From positions 1 to 6,519 of the forward strand of contig DSBA01000076.1 in assembly GCA_011046145.1 (NCBI GenBank): DNA of 6,519 nt, given 5' to 3'. Made by a program: the position numbers and the translations under genes. Below the pieces are notes generated by a model. That model was not told where the DNA came from. It saw nothing but the letters and a program-made list of their open reading frames with translations, and ran no database searches. Positions within the stretch are counted from its first letter, which is position 1. Every line of letters starts with the position of its first letter. The DNA comes from Candidatus Uhrbacteria bacterium. GTDB taxonomy: Bacteria; Patescibacteriota; Patescibacteriia; CAIXNZ01. Below are positions 1-5,092 of this stretch, piece by piece.

Positions 1-96
1 AACTATTATAATAATAAAAGAAGACAATGGAATTTAAACAAGATGACGCCTATAGAATACAGAAATTATCTTTTTAGCGTAAATAGCCCCAAATAA
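1..96 (+). CDS. IS3-family transposase (integrase core), C-terminal 31 residues only
   Basis: Frame 1 is open from the window start to a TAA at 94-96. The residues YYNNKRRQWNLNKMTP followed by IEYRNYLF match the end of the rve-type integrase domain of IS3/IS150 transposases (OrfB), where a YYN-x-KR...L...SP/TP-x-EYR motif closes the DDE catalytic domain. The enzyme cuts and joins the element's DNA ends. The DDE residues are upstream, outside the window. The stop codon sits next to the terminal repeat, as is usual in this family. The family call rests on the C-terminal motif and the adjoining IS-like end; the subgroup (IS150-like rather than another IS3 group) is less certain. Confidence 0.75.
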   Translation, partial: NYYNNKRRQWNLNKMTPIEYRNYLFSVNSPK

Positions 97-123
97 TGTG
101 TCCACTAAACGGGGTACACTTCA
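97..123. repeat. Terminal inverted repeat (right end) of the IS3-like element
   Basis: The stretch tgtgtccactaaacgggg followed by tacacttca ends in CA. Its reverse complement begins TGAAGTGTACCCC, resembling the TG-starting, CCCC-containing tips of many IS3/IS150 elements. The partner repeat is outside the window, so the exact inner boundary is a guess. Confidence 0.6.
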
Positions 124-196
124 CATTCATTTAGCCTTAAAGCTGTCTCATTTGTATCATTATAGCCATAGAGTACTCCAAGGACGTATAAACACT

Positions 197-230
197 AAAA
201 ATACTGACCCAAAAGCAGTATTTTTTATTT
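197..230 (+). terminator. Rho-independent terminator-like hairpin downstream of the IS end
   Basis: Stem aaaaatactg (197-206) pairs with cagtattttt (216-225) around a 9-base loop and runs into a T-rich tail (ttttttattt). The palindromic arms could also work on the minus strand. The stem has the same core (AAAAATACTG) as the hairpin at 1571-1606, so the two membrane-protein genes lie between related hairpins. The rest of 124-327 holds no recognisable gene on either strand, only this hairpin and the promoter near 265-294. Confidence 0.6.
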
Positions 231-264
231 CCTCTAAATTTAAACAGCTAAATCAGCAATAACC

Positions 265-294
265 TTAGAATTAATATCTTTATTTTGCTATAAT
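265..294 (+). promoter_or_regulatory. Extended -10 promoter for the DUF2238-VTT operon
   Basis: TGCTATAAT (286-294) is a perfect -10 hexamer with the TG extension. A weak -35-like ttagaa lies at 265-270, 18 bases upstream. Transcription would start near 301, giving a leader of about 27 bases with no Shine-Dalgarno sequence before the ATG at 328. Confidence 0.6.
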
Positions 295-327
295 AAAATT
301 ATATTATACAGATAATTAAAAGCCATT

Positions 328-975
328 ATGCAAAGCGAAAAAATATACAAAATAACAGTCAACTTAATCAGGGTTATATTAATTGCTACTTTCATATTGT
401 CAATTGTTTATTACAGCTGGTTTAATCTGGTCATGTCCTGCCTTGCCTTTATCCTGACTTTTGCGCCAAAACTGGTTGAAAAAAAATATAAAATAGAAAT
501 ACCTCTGGATTTTGAAATAGTTATAATTTTATTTATTTTTGCCAGCCTATTTTTGGGGGAAATCCATAATTTTTACCTGCGCTTTTGGTGGTGGGATACT
601 CTTTTGCATACTGTTTCAGCCTTTGCTTTTGCTTGCGTCGGCTTTGTCATTTTATTACTTTTATTCAAAACCAATAAAATCGTCAGCCAACCAGTCTGGA
701 TAGTTATCTTTTCTTTTTGTTTTGCAGTAACCATAGGCGTGCTTTGGGAAATCTTTGAATTTTTCATGGATCAAACTTTCAGCTTTAATATGCAAAAAAC
801 AGGATTATTGGATACCATGCTGGATCTAATCAGCAACAGCATCGGCGCCTTGGCAGCTTCACTAGCCGGCTACGCTTATCTCAAAAGCGGACAACATTCA
901 TTAACAGCCAGATTAATCAACTCGCTTATCACCAGCAATCCTAAAATAAAATTTAAGCCGCCTATAAAAAAATAA
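328..975 (+). CDS. DUF2238/YjdF-type multipass membrane protein
   Basis: This 215-residue protein looks like an integral membrane protein with about five to six hydrophobic segments (near residues 10-28, 32-46, 62-78, 92-113, 122-138 and 168-185). Conserved-looking polar residues lie at membrane edges: GEIH (77-80), WWWDTLLH (87-94), WEIFEF (140-145) and DTMLD (162-166). A WWD-x3-H motif, a WE-x2-E motif and a DTxxD motif in this order match the DUF2238 (YjdF-like) family, whose biochemical role is not established. The C-terminus (about 187-215) is basic and probably cytoplasmic. The stop codon is followed at once by the ATG of the next gene, so the two are probably translationally coupled. 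The start is set by the ATG behind the promoter; no Shine-Dalgarno is seen. Membrane location is well supported; the family name rests on motif recognition. Confidence 0.75.
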   Translation: MQSEKIYKITVNLIRVILIATFILSIVYYSWFNLVMSCLAFILTFAPKLVEKKYKIEIPLDFEIVIILFIFASLFLGEIHNFYLRFWWWDTLLHTVSAFAFACVGFVILLLLFKTNKIVSQPVWIVIFSFCFAVTIGVLWEIFEFFMDQTFSFNMQKTGLLDTMLDLISNSIGALAASLAGYAYLKSGQHSLTARLINSLITSNPKIKFKPPIKK

Positions 976-1542
976 ATGAATTTCATAAAAAAACACAAAG
1001 GATTTATTTTTCTTCTTATTATTATCTTACTCTGGATTATCTCCCTTTTTTTTATTTCACCGGAAGAAATAGTTTCTGCCATAGGCATTGAAGCCGGGTA
1101 CCTTGTTTTGTTCCTGACTGCTTTTATCGGCGTTTCTGGTTTTTTTTCCGCGCCCTTTTACATGAGCCTTATAACTTTAACAAGCACAGGGGATTTTAAT
1201 ATTTTTTTTATAATCTTAATTGTCGCCCCGGCCAGGGCTTTTGGAGATTCTATTTTTTTCCTTTTAGACCATAAGGGGCATGAAAGCATTAATGAATTAA
1301 CAAAACAACGCCTTAAATCTTTTTCTGTCTGGCTGAATAAAAAACCAGCCTGGATGGTGCCTGTGGTCGCTTATATTTATACTGCTCTTTCTCCCCTGCC
1401 CCAAGATATTTTAATGTTTATTTTAGGGCTTGGGAAACCCAAATTTGGTCGCATTTTTATTGCCATTCTTTTGGGCAATGCCACTTTTGTGGGCTTGGTT
1501 TATTTTCTCTCGGTCTTTCTTTTTCCCAAAATATTTATATAA
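976..1542 (+). CDS. VTT-domain (DedA/TVP38-like) membrane protein
   Basis: This 188-residue hydrophobic protein has a lysine-rich N-terminus followed by a transmembrane helix (about 9-27), further helices near 42-57 and 74-88, and C-terminal helices near 129-150 and 159-182. The pattern SAPFYMS (58-64), a GD pair (90-91), then SPLPQD (139-144) with LGLGKPKFGRIF and LLGN (165-168) fits the VTT/SNARE-associated superfamily (DedA, TVP38, YqaA). In these, proline-containing re-entrant loops contribute to lipid scrambling or flippase activity, for example on undecaprenyl phosphate or phosphatidylethanolamine. Substrate and subgroup cannot be read from this sequence. The gene is second in the operon: its ATG directly follows the upstream TAA with no gap and no Shine-Dalgarno, so expression probably depends on ribosomes finishing the first gene. 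A strong palindromic terminator follows 28 bases after the stop. Confidence 0.72.
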   Translation: MNFIKKHKGFIFLLIIILLWIISLFFISPEEIVSAIGIEAGYLVLFLTAFIGVSGFFSAPFYMSLITLTSTGDFNIFFIILIVAPARAFGDSIFFLLDHKGHESINELTKQRLKSFSVWLNKKPAWMVPVVAYIYTALSPLPQDILMFILGLGKPKFGRIFIAILLGNATFVGLVYFLSVFLFPKIFI

Positions 1543-1570
1543 AATCTATTTTTCTTGCAAAAATAACACA

Positions 1571-1606
1571 AATCAAAAATACTGCCTTAAGGCAGTATTT
1601 TTGATT
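1571..1606. terminator. Perfect 36-bp palindrome, bidirectional terminator
   Basis: The arm aatcaaaaatactgcc (1571-1586) and its exact reverse complement (1591-1606) flank ttaa, itself a palindrome, so all 36 bases are self-complementary. A-rich and T-rich flanks give a U-run on either strand. It lies between the ends of two convergent genes, the VTT gene (stop at 1542) and the cupin gene (stop at 1611), and should end both transcripts. Confidence 0.85.
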
Positions 1607-1610
1607 ATCT

Positions 1611-2009
1611 TTACTCTGTTGTCTGTCCGTCAAAATCCTCTTCATTGGCTTCTGCTTCTTCCTTAGTCGCCCGGACAATGCCGTCTTTATGATGAGCCGG
1701 CGAATAAATTGTATAAAGTTTTAAATCTTCAGAATCAGAAACATTAATAACATTATGCTCTGCGCCGGCCGGCACCACAATAGCTGAACCGTCGCTAACC
1801 TCATATTCATTGCCGTCAATAATAACTTTGCCCTGCCCCTGCTCAAAGCGGAAAAACTGGTCATTTTCATTATGGATCTCCATGCCGATTTCCTGACTTG
1901 GCTTTAAGCTCATTAAAACCAGTTGGCTGTGCTTAGACGTGTAAAGGACTTTGCGAAAATTAGAATTGGCCAAAGTTTCTTTTTCAATGTTAGTGTTAAA
2001 TCCTTTCAT
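1611..2009 (-). CDS. Single-domain cupin protein
   Basis: This is a 132-residue cytoplasmic protein with both cupin motifs. Motif 1 covers IGMEIHNENDQFFRFEQGQG (41-60), with H46 and Q51 as likely metal ligands in a slightly unusual H-x-N-x-D-Q form. Motif 2 is GSAIVVPAGAEHNVIN (74-89), which fits G-x5-P-x-G-x2-H-x3-N exactly and supplies H85. It should form one six-stranded jelly-roll barrel, possibly metal binding. The acidic tail (about 114-132, rich in E and D) lies outside the barrel. Cupins of this size include isomerases, dioxygenases and sugar- or ligand-binding proteins, so no reaction is assigned. The gene lies 46 bases after the exchanger-like gene on the same strand and may share its transcript. 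No Shine-Dalgarno precedes the ATG. It ends at the bidirectional palindrome. Confidence 0.85.
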   Translation of the reverse strand: MKGFNTNIEKETLANSNFRKVLYTSKHSQLVLMSLKPSQEIGMEIHNENDQFFRFEQGQGKVIIDGNEYEVSDGSAIVVPAGAEHNVINVSDSEDLKLYTIYSPAHHKDGIVRATKEEAEANEEDFDGQTTE

Positions 2010-2055
2010 AATTTTTATAATTATTAATTAAAACTATTTAAAAAATAAAATTAAT

Positions 2056-3000
2056 TTAATAAAACATTAAGAAAAATAATTCCACAATGACAAATAAGCC
2101 GTAAACTAAAAGCAAAACAAAACCTTCTTTTCTGGAAAATTCCTTTCCTGTTTTATAAAAAACCACTAATAGACAGGCTAAGACCGCCAAAAAAAAGAAA
2201 AAAAGAAAAAAAGAAAAATTCAAATTAACATTAAAAGTTTTAAAAGTCGCAAAAACTCCCAAAAGCAGCATATTTGACATTGAAGAACCAAGCAGATTGC
2301 TCATGGACAAATCTTTTACCTTACGGCGCCATGATTTTAAAGCTAAAGTAATTTCCGGCAAATTGGTGCCGATAGCAAAAACCAAAAGCCCCAAAATAAA
2401 AGCCGGAATTGCCAGTTGATCCAAAATAATTTCCGCGACTCGGATTATCAAATCAGAAATAATAATTACGGAAACTATACCCACCAAAATTAAAAATAAG
2501 TATTTCAAATTCTTTTTTTCCCCTGTTTCCACATCAACATGCAAAGCTAAATGTTTCTGTTGTAAATAAAGATAATAAATGACAGACAAATAGGCAATAA
2601 TTATTATTACACCATCCCAAAAACTAAGCTTGCCATCCAGGCTTAAAATTAAGGGCAAAAACAAGTATCCGACAATCGGCGCGAAATTTTTAATATCGCC
2701 ATCTGTTTCTATCTTGCGGTGCAAGATTAAATTCACGCCTAAAATTAAACCAAGCAAGACCATAATGCCGCCAAATAAATTACCCAGGGTAATGGCCGGC
2801 AAATCACTCATCAAAGCATTAATACCCACCGCCATTTCCGGCAAAGTAGTGATAAATCCCAAAATAATGCCGATAAAAAAAATCTTAATGCCCAGTTTAT
2901 CAGCCACTATTTTAACATTAGTGATTGTCAGATCTGCGGCTTTGCCCAAAAAGTAAAACAATACCAGCAAAGCCACAATAACTAAAAAATTTATTAACAT
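2056..3000 (-). CDS. Divergent sodium/calcium exchanger-like (CaCA superfamily) membrane protein
   Basis: This 314-residue protein has about ten hydrophobic segments in two homologous halves, the CaCA fold. The first alpha repeat reads ITTLPE (50-55) then GNLFGGIMVL (73-82); the second reads GTNLPE (211-216) then SNLLGSSMSN (234-243). Both glutamates that bind cations in this superfamily (E55, E216) are kept. In the first repeat the usual GSN-x-x-N is replaced: the serine position is G78 and the last asparagine position is L82. The second repeat keeps S239 and N243. It probably moves a cation across the inner membrane, but ion choice or coupling may differ from a standard Na+/Ca2+ exchanger. 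It is transcribed away from the canonical exchanger gene at 3208. The linker at about 150-166 is charged. The start is the first ATG after the extended -10 promoter; no Shine-Dalgarno is seen. Confidence 0.8.
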   Translation of the reverse strand: MLINFLVIVALLVLFYFLGKAADLTITNVKIVADKLGIKIFFIGIILGFITTLPEMAVGINALMSDLPAITLGNLFGGIMVLLGLILGVNLILHRKIETDGDIKNFAPIVGYLFLPLILSLDGKLSFWDGVIIIIAYLSVIYYLYLQQKHLALHVDVETGEKKNLKYLFLILVGIVSVIIISDLIIRVAEIILDQLAIPAFILGLLVFAIGTNLPEITLALKSWRRKVKDLSMSNLLGSSMSNMLLLGVFATFKTFNVNLNFSFFLFFFFLAVLACLLVVFYKTGKEFSRKEGFVLLLVYGLFVIVELFFLMFY

Positions 3001-3038
3001 TTAAGCGCGGTTAAAATTTATTTAAAAAAATAATAAAT

Positions 3039-3056
3039 ATTATGGCCAGCCATAAT
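3039..3056 (-). promoter_or_regulatory. Hairpin/dyad at the 5' end of the exchanger-like gene's transcript
   Basis: ATTATGG (3039-3045) and CCATAAT (3050-3056) form a perfect 7-bp dyad around ccag. With the minus-strand -10 at 3064-3069, transcription would begin close to this dyad. It would then be either a 5'-terminal RNA hairpin (stability or regulation) or a DNA operator between the divergent exchanger promoters. The sequence cannot decide between these. Confidence 0.4.
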
Positions 3057-3063
3057 TAAAATA

Positions 3064-3072
3064 ATTATAGCA
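3064..3072 (-). promoter_or_regulatory. Extended -10 promoter for the exchanger-like/cupin unit
   Basis: On the minus strand the bases read TGCTATAAT, a perfect extended -10 and identical to the one at 286-294. No clear -35 is seen in the A/T-rich stretch upstream. The leader to the ATG at 3000 would be about 57 bases. Confidence 0.6.
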
Positions 3073-3150
3073 AAAAACATAAAAAAATAAAAATTTATAA
3101 AGTATCAAGCATAAAAAATAGCGCTTGGCAGCAAACCATTTTTAAAATTA

Positions 3151-3179
3151 TTTTCATTTTATAAAAAAAATGCTACAAT
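3151..3179 (+). promoter_or_regulatory. Promoter for the canonical CaCA exchanger gene
   Basis: TGCTACAAT (3171-3179) is an extended -10 with one change from consensus. A -35-like ttttca (3151-3156) lies at 17-base spacing. The start would be near 3186, about 22 bases before the ATG at 3208, with no Shine-Dalgarno in the leader. Confidence 0.6.
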
Positions 3180-3207
3180 TAAAAATACTAAATCATTTTT
3201 AAAAAAT

Positions 3208-4170
3208 ATGCTGGAAGTTATAATTATTTATATTTTATTTGTTTTAGGCTTTGTATTTTTAATTAAAGGCGCAGATCTCCTAATAGACGGCGCCTCTTCG
3301 CTGGCCCAAAAAATAGGGATTTCAACTTTTGTCATTGGCATTACTGTAGTGGCTTTTGGCACCTCAATGCCTGAACTTTTAGTTAATGTTTTTTCCAGCG
3401 CCAAGGGCGCGGCTGACTTGGCTATCGGCAATGTGATTGGCAGCAATATCAGCAATATCCTCTTAGTTTTGGGTGTAGCGGCTTTTATTTATCCTTTAAC
3501 CTTGAAAAAGGGGACGATTTGGAAAGAGATACCATTAAGCTTACTGGCTGTTTTTATAATTTTATTAATGGCAAACGACCAACTAATAGAAGGCAAGAAT
3601 TTTTCCGAACTGGGCAGGATAGACGGCTTGATTTTAATCGGTTTTTTTATCATATTTTTATATTACACTTTTGGCATCAGCAAAATAACAGAAGAAGACG
3701 AGTATACAAAAATACTTTCTTTAAACAAATCAATTCTGTTTATTATTTTAGGCTCTGCCGGCTTATTAATCGGCGGCAAATGGATAGTTGACGGCGCTAT
3801 TTTTATAGCCGAACAATTAGGCCTTAGCCAGGCGCTGATCGGCCTAACCATAGTGGCAATCGGCACTTCTTTGCCTGAATTAGCTGCTTCTGCTGTGGCA
3901 GCTTTTAAGAAAAAAATAGACATTGCCATTGGCAATGTGGTAGGTTCAAATATTTTTAATATCTTCTGGGTTTTGGGGGTAAGCGCATCCATAAAAACAC
4001 TTAATTTTACCACGGCCTTAAATTACGATATTGTTTTCTTGATTTTCACTTCCCTTATTTTATTTTTATTTATGTTTATTGGCCGCCATCGCGTCTTGGA
4101 AAAATGGCAGGGTTTTACTTTTATCTTAATTTATATTGCCTATATTATTTCCTTAATTTACCGCGGCTAA
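3208..4170 (+). CDS. Calcium/sodium antiporter, CaCA superfamily (YrbG-like)
   Basis: This 320-residue inner-membrane antiporter has about ten transmembrane segments in two inverted halves. The N-terminal signature KGADLLIDGASSLA (20-33) is typical of YrbG-like exchangers. Alpha repeat 1 has GTSMPE (51-56, with E56) and GNVIGSNISN (74-83). Alpha repeat 2 has GTSLPE (219-224, with E224) and GNVVGSNIFN (242-251). All central ion-binding positions are present: E56, S79, N83, E224, S247. The last position of repeat 2 is Asn (N251), where the archaeal NCX_Mj has Asp (D240). A charged loop (about 155-170) joins the halves. The family usually exports Ca2+ in exchange for Na+; the actual ions here are inferred. 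The length is normal for the family. The gene is convergent with rpmG and ends at a shared terminator. It points away from its divergent paralogue. Confidence 0.92.
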   Translation: MLEVIIIYILFVLGFVFLIKGADLLIDGASSLAQKIGISTFVIGITVVAFGTSMPELLVNVFSSAKGAADLAIGNVIGSNISNILLVLGVAAFIYPLTLKKGTIWKEIPLSLLAVFIILLMANDQLIEGKNFSELGRIDGLILIGFFIIFLYYTFGISKITEEDEYTKILSLNKSILFIILGSAGLLIGGKWIVDGAIFIAEQLGLSQALIGLTIVAIGTSLPELAASAVAAFKKKIDIAIGNVVGSNIFNIFWVLGVSASIKTLNFTTALNYDIVFLIFTSLILFLFMFIGRHRVLEKWQGFTFILIYIAYIISLIYRG

Positions 4171-4197
4171 ATAATCAAAATTATTTAAATAAAAAAT

Positions 4198-4230
4198 GCT
4201 CCGAATAATACCGGAGCCTTTTTTTATTTT
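4198..4230. terminator. Bidirectional terminator between the exchanger gene and rpmG
   Basis: gctccg (4198-4203) pairs with cggagc (4212-4217) around an 8-base loop. On the plus strand a T-run (4219-4225, then attttg) follows. On the minus strand the hairpin is followed by attttttattt. It ends the exchanger transcript (stop at 4170) and the rpmG transcript; the rpmG stop codon lies inside the plus-strand T-run. Confidence 0.85.
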
Positions 4231-4379
4231 GTTTCCTTGTGCAATGTGTGCTTTTTACAATGCTTGCAGAATTTTTTTAATTGCAGCCTTTCCTTGATTG
4301 TTTTTTTATTCTTTTGGGAATAATAATTTATTTTTTTACATTCAGTACATTCGAGTTTGATTAAATTTTCCTGGGACAT
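4224..4379 (-). CDS. rpmG: 50S ribosomal protein L33, zinc-binding form
   Basis: This is a 51-residue protein starting MSQENLIKLECTECKKINYY and ending KKHTLHKETK. It has two CxxC pairs, C11-x2-C14 and C38-x2-C41, which form the zinc ribbon of the Cys-containing (C+) form of bacterial L33. The YYSQKNKK segment (19-26) corresponds to the Y-x-T-x-KN-x-K motif of the family. L33 binds 23S rRNA near the tRNA exit site of the large subunit. Length is normal (about 49-55). The gene begins 22 bases after the CCA end of tRNA-Thr(TGT), so it is probably released from a tRNA-mRNA co-transcript. This tRNA-rpmG pairing is common in bacteria, where secE and nusG often follow; here a terminator follows instead. 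No Shine-Dalgarno precedes the ATG. Confidence 0.93.
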   Translation of the reverse strand: MSQENLIKLECTECKKINYYSQKNKKTIKERLQLKKFCKHCKKHTLHKETK

Positions 4380-4401
4380 AATTGTGAATTTTATTAATTA
4401 A

Positions 4402-4477
4402 TGGAGCCACCCGTCGGGATCGAACCGACGACCTACTGTTTACAAGACAGTTGCTCTACCAGCTGAGCTAGGGTGGC
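4402..4477 (-). tRNA. tRNA-Thr(TGT), CCA encoded
   Basis: This is a 76-base cloverleaf. The acceptor stem is GCCACCC/GGGTGGC, the D-stem GCTC/GAGC, the anticodon stem ACTGT/ACAGT with loop CTTGTAA (anticodon TGT), and the T-arm GTCGG/CCGAC with loop TTCGATC. The discriminator is T, followed by a genomic CCA. It reads ACA and probably other ACN codons. It lies between tRNA-Tyr and rpmG and is the only tRNA of the three with an encoded CCA. An imperfect inverted copy of its first 25 bases lies just upstream (4513-4533) and could compete with D-arm folding in the precursor. Confidence 0.97.
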
Positions 4478-4629
4478 ACACTTAAATTTCAAATTTTTAA
4501 TTTTTCAAATTTACCCTAGCGAAGCTGGTAGAGTATCATTAATTTCTTAAAAACCAAGCTGCCTGCCCCGCACTTACGAGCAAAGCGAGTATAGTGCGGG
4601 GAGCTAGGGTGGCATACTTAAATTTCAAA
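4478..4629 (-). repeat. Truncated tRNA-Thr(TGT) 5' copy with palindrome and inverted D-arm piece
   Basis: The 29 bases at 4601-4629 repeat 4465-4493 with one mismatch (4479/4615). They carry tRNA nt 1-13 (ending GCTC) plus 16 bases of leader. Directly after nt 13, reading on the minus strand, comes a palindrome (ccccgcact 4566-4574 with agtgcgggg 4593-4601), then CAGG, then CAGCTTGGT, which resembles the expected D-loop continuation CAGCTGGT. Further on, 4513-4533 (plus strand accctagcgaagctggtagag) is an inverted copy of tRNA nt 4-24 with only TC changed to GA. It contains GCGAAGC, known as a very stable DNA mini-hairpin. No ORF is present here. Confidence 0.85.
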
Positions 4630-4659
4630 CAATAAACTAAAATAGTTAATTATTTTTGA

Positions 4660-4742
4660 TGGGCCGGGGAGGGTTCGAACCTCCGAAGGCTTACGCCAGC
4701 AGATTTACAGTCTGCCCCATTTGACCGCTTTGGTACCGACCC
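4660..4742 (-). tRNA. tRNA-Tyr(GTA)
   Basis: This is an 83-base class II tRNA. The acceptor is GGGTCGG/CCGGCCC with one G-T pair, the D-stem CCA/TGG, the anticodon stem GCAGA/TCTGC with loop CTGTAAA (anticodon GTA), a long variable arm with GGC/GCC, and the T-arm GGAGG/CCTCC with loop TTCGAAC. The discriminator is A and CCA is not encoded (the next bases are TCA). Its 5' end lies one base from the stop codon of the GIY-YIG gene, so leader removal by RNase P must cut almost at that stop codon if they share a transcript. Confidence 0.97.
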
Positions 4743-4743
4743 A

Positions 4744-4986
4744 TTATTGATTTATTAAATTTTTAAAGGCCCTACCGCCTTTATATGACTTTATCTGCAA
4801 CTCTCTTCTATAGGCTTTTGCTTTTGTTTGATATTGCTCAATATAAATAATCTTCCAAGGAATACCACTTTTAGTACTTTTTACCTTGCCAGAATTATGT
4901 CGTCTAAATCTTATATTTAAATTCTTTGTATGTCCAATATAATACTTCTTATTACTTAAACTTTGTATAATATATAAATAATACAT
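4744..4986 (-). CDS. Small GIY-YIG endonuclease-domain protein (YhbQ/UPF0213-like)
   Basis: This 80-residue protein is a bare GIY-YIG domain. The first strand is MYYLYIIQS (the GIY position reads YLY, 3-5), and YIG lies at 16-18 in KKYYIGHT. The helix NLNIRFRRHNSG (22-33) holds the expected catalytic arginine (R26 region) and H30-N31. VKSTKSGIPWKIIYIE (35-50) and RRELQIKSYK (60-69, E62 as likely metal-binding Glu) complete the fold. Members of this small family are probably DNA endonucleases; targets are mostly unknown. The context is unusual: the stop codon ends one base before tRNA-Tyr, and a broken tRNA-Tyr 5' copy lies 16 bases upstream of the ATG. The ORF therefore sits between a remnant and an intact copy of the same tRNA 5' half, like cargo of an element. 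No Shine-Dalgarno or own promoter is evident. Confidence 0.88.
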   Translation of the reverse strand: MYYLYIIQSLSNKKYYIGHTKNLNIRFRRHNSGKVKSTKSGIPWKIIYIEQYQTKAKAYRRELQIKSYKGGRAFKNLINQ

Positions 4987-5010
4987 AGTCGAAAATTTAA
5001 GACAGATTTA

Positions 5011-5044
5011 TGCCGCCTATGGCGGCACTCCGCCACAGGCGGAG
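5011..5044. repeat. Twin-hairpin insertion in the anticodon loop of the tRNA-Tyr pseudogene
   Basis: Two perfect, abutting 17-base hairpins lie here: TGCCGCC-tat-GGCGGCA (5011-5027) and CTCCGCC-aca-GGCGGAG (5028-5044). Each has a 7-bp stem and a 3-base loop, and both share a CCGCC/GGCGG core. The insertion splits tRNA-Tyr sequence cleanly (CTG | TAA) with no extra bases, so its ends can be defined exactly. Confidence 0.9.
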
Positions 5045-5059
5045 CAGTCTGCCCCATTT

Positions 5060-5092
5060 GTTTACCCCGCCAAAGCTTTAGCGACGGCGGGG
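5060..5092. repeat. Palindromic insertion in the D-loop of the tRNA-Tyr pseudogene
   Basis: ccccgcc (5065-5071) pairs with ggcgggg (5086-5092). An AAA/GAC internal loop follows, then an inner gct/agc stem with a tt loop. A short tail (gttta on the plus strand, 5060-5064) separates it from the tRNA sequence. Relative to the intact gene there are 32 extra bases, with one C at the junction that could be a duplicated target base. Outer stem and AAA/GAC internal loop match the palindrome at 5360-5397. Confidence 0.88.

Larger units (their letters stand above)
1..123 (+). mobile_element. Right end of an IS3-family (IS150-like) insertion sequence, cut by the window edge
   Basis: This is the terminal piece of an insertion sequence: the transposase C-terminus (1-96) followed by a terminal inverted-repeat-like end at about 97-123. 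Read on the minus strand, that end starts TGAAGTGTACCCCG and continues TTTAGTGGACAC, which fits the TG...CA termini of IS3-family elements. The left end lies outside the window, so the full inverted repeat, the target duplication and whether the copy is intact cannot be judged. The missing part is due to the window edge, not to visible decay. Confidence 0.72.

Noticed and set aside
124..196. Gene remnant between the IS end and the first hairpin
   Set aside because: Both strands are broken by stops within a few codons and no recognisable peptide is seen.
1430..1666. Plus-strand open frame of 78 codons overlapping the VTT gene end
   Set aside because: It overlaps the VTT gene in another frame, runs through the palindromic terminator and continues antisense to the cupin gene.
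2630..2956. Plus-strand 108-codon frame inside the exchanger-like gene
   Set aside because: Antisense shadow of a clear membrane-protein gene; lysine- and proline-rich with no family features.
4566..4601. Palindrome as a simple terminator for tRNA-Tyr
   Set aside because: It has no T-run after it on the minus strand and is embedded in a duplicated tRNA 5' end; an insertion explains it better.
4960..4975. Plus-strand TTGTATAAT-like promoter
   Set aside because: It lies inside the GIY-YIG coding sequence on the opposite strand with no plus-strand gene after it; expected by chance in AT-rich DNA.
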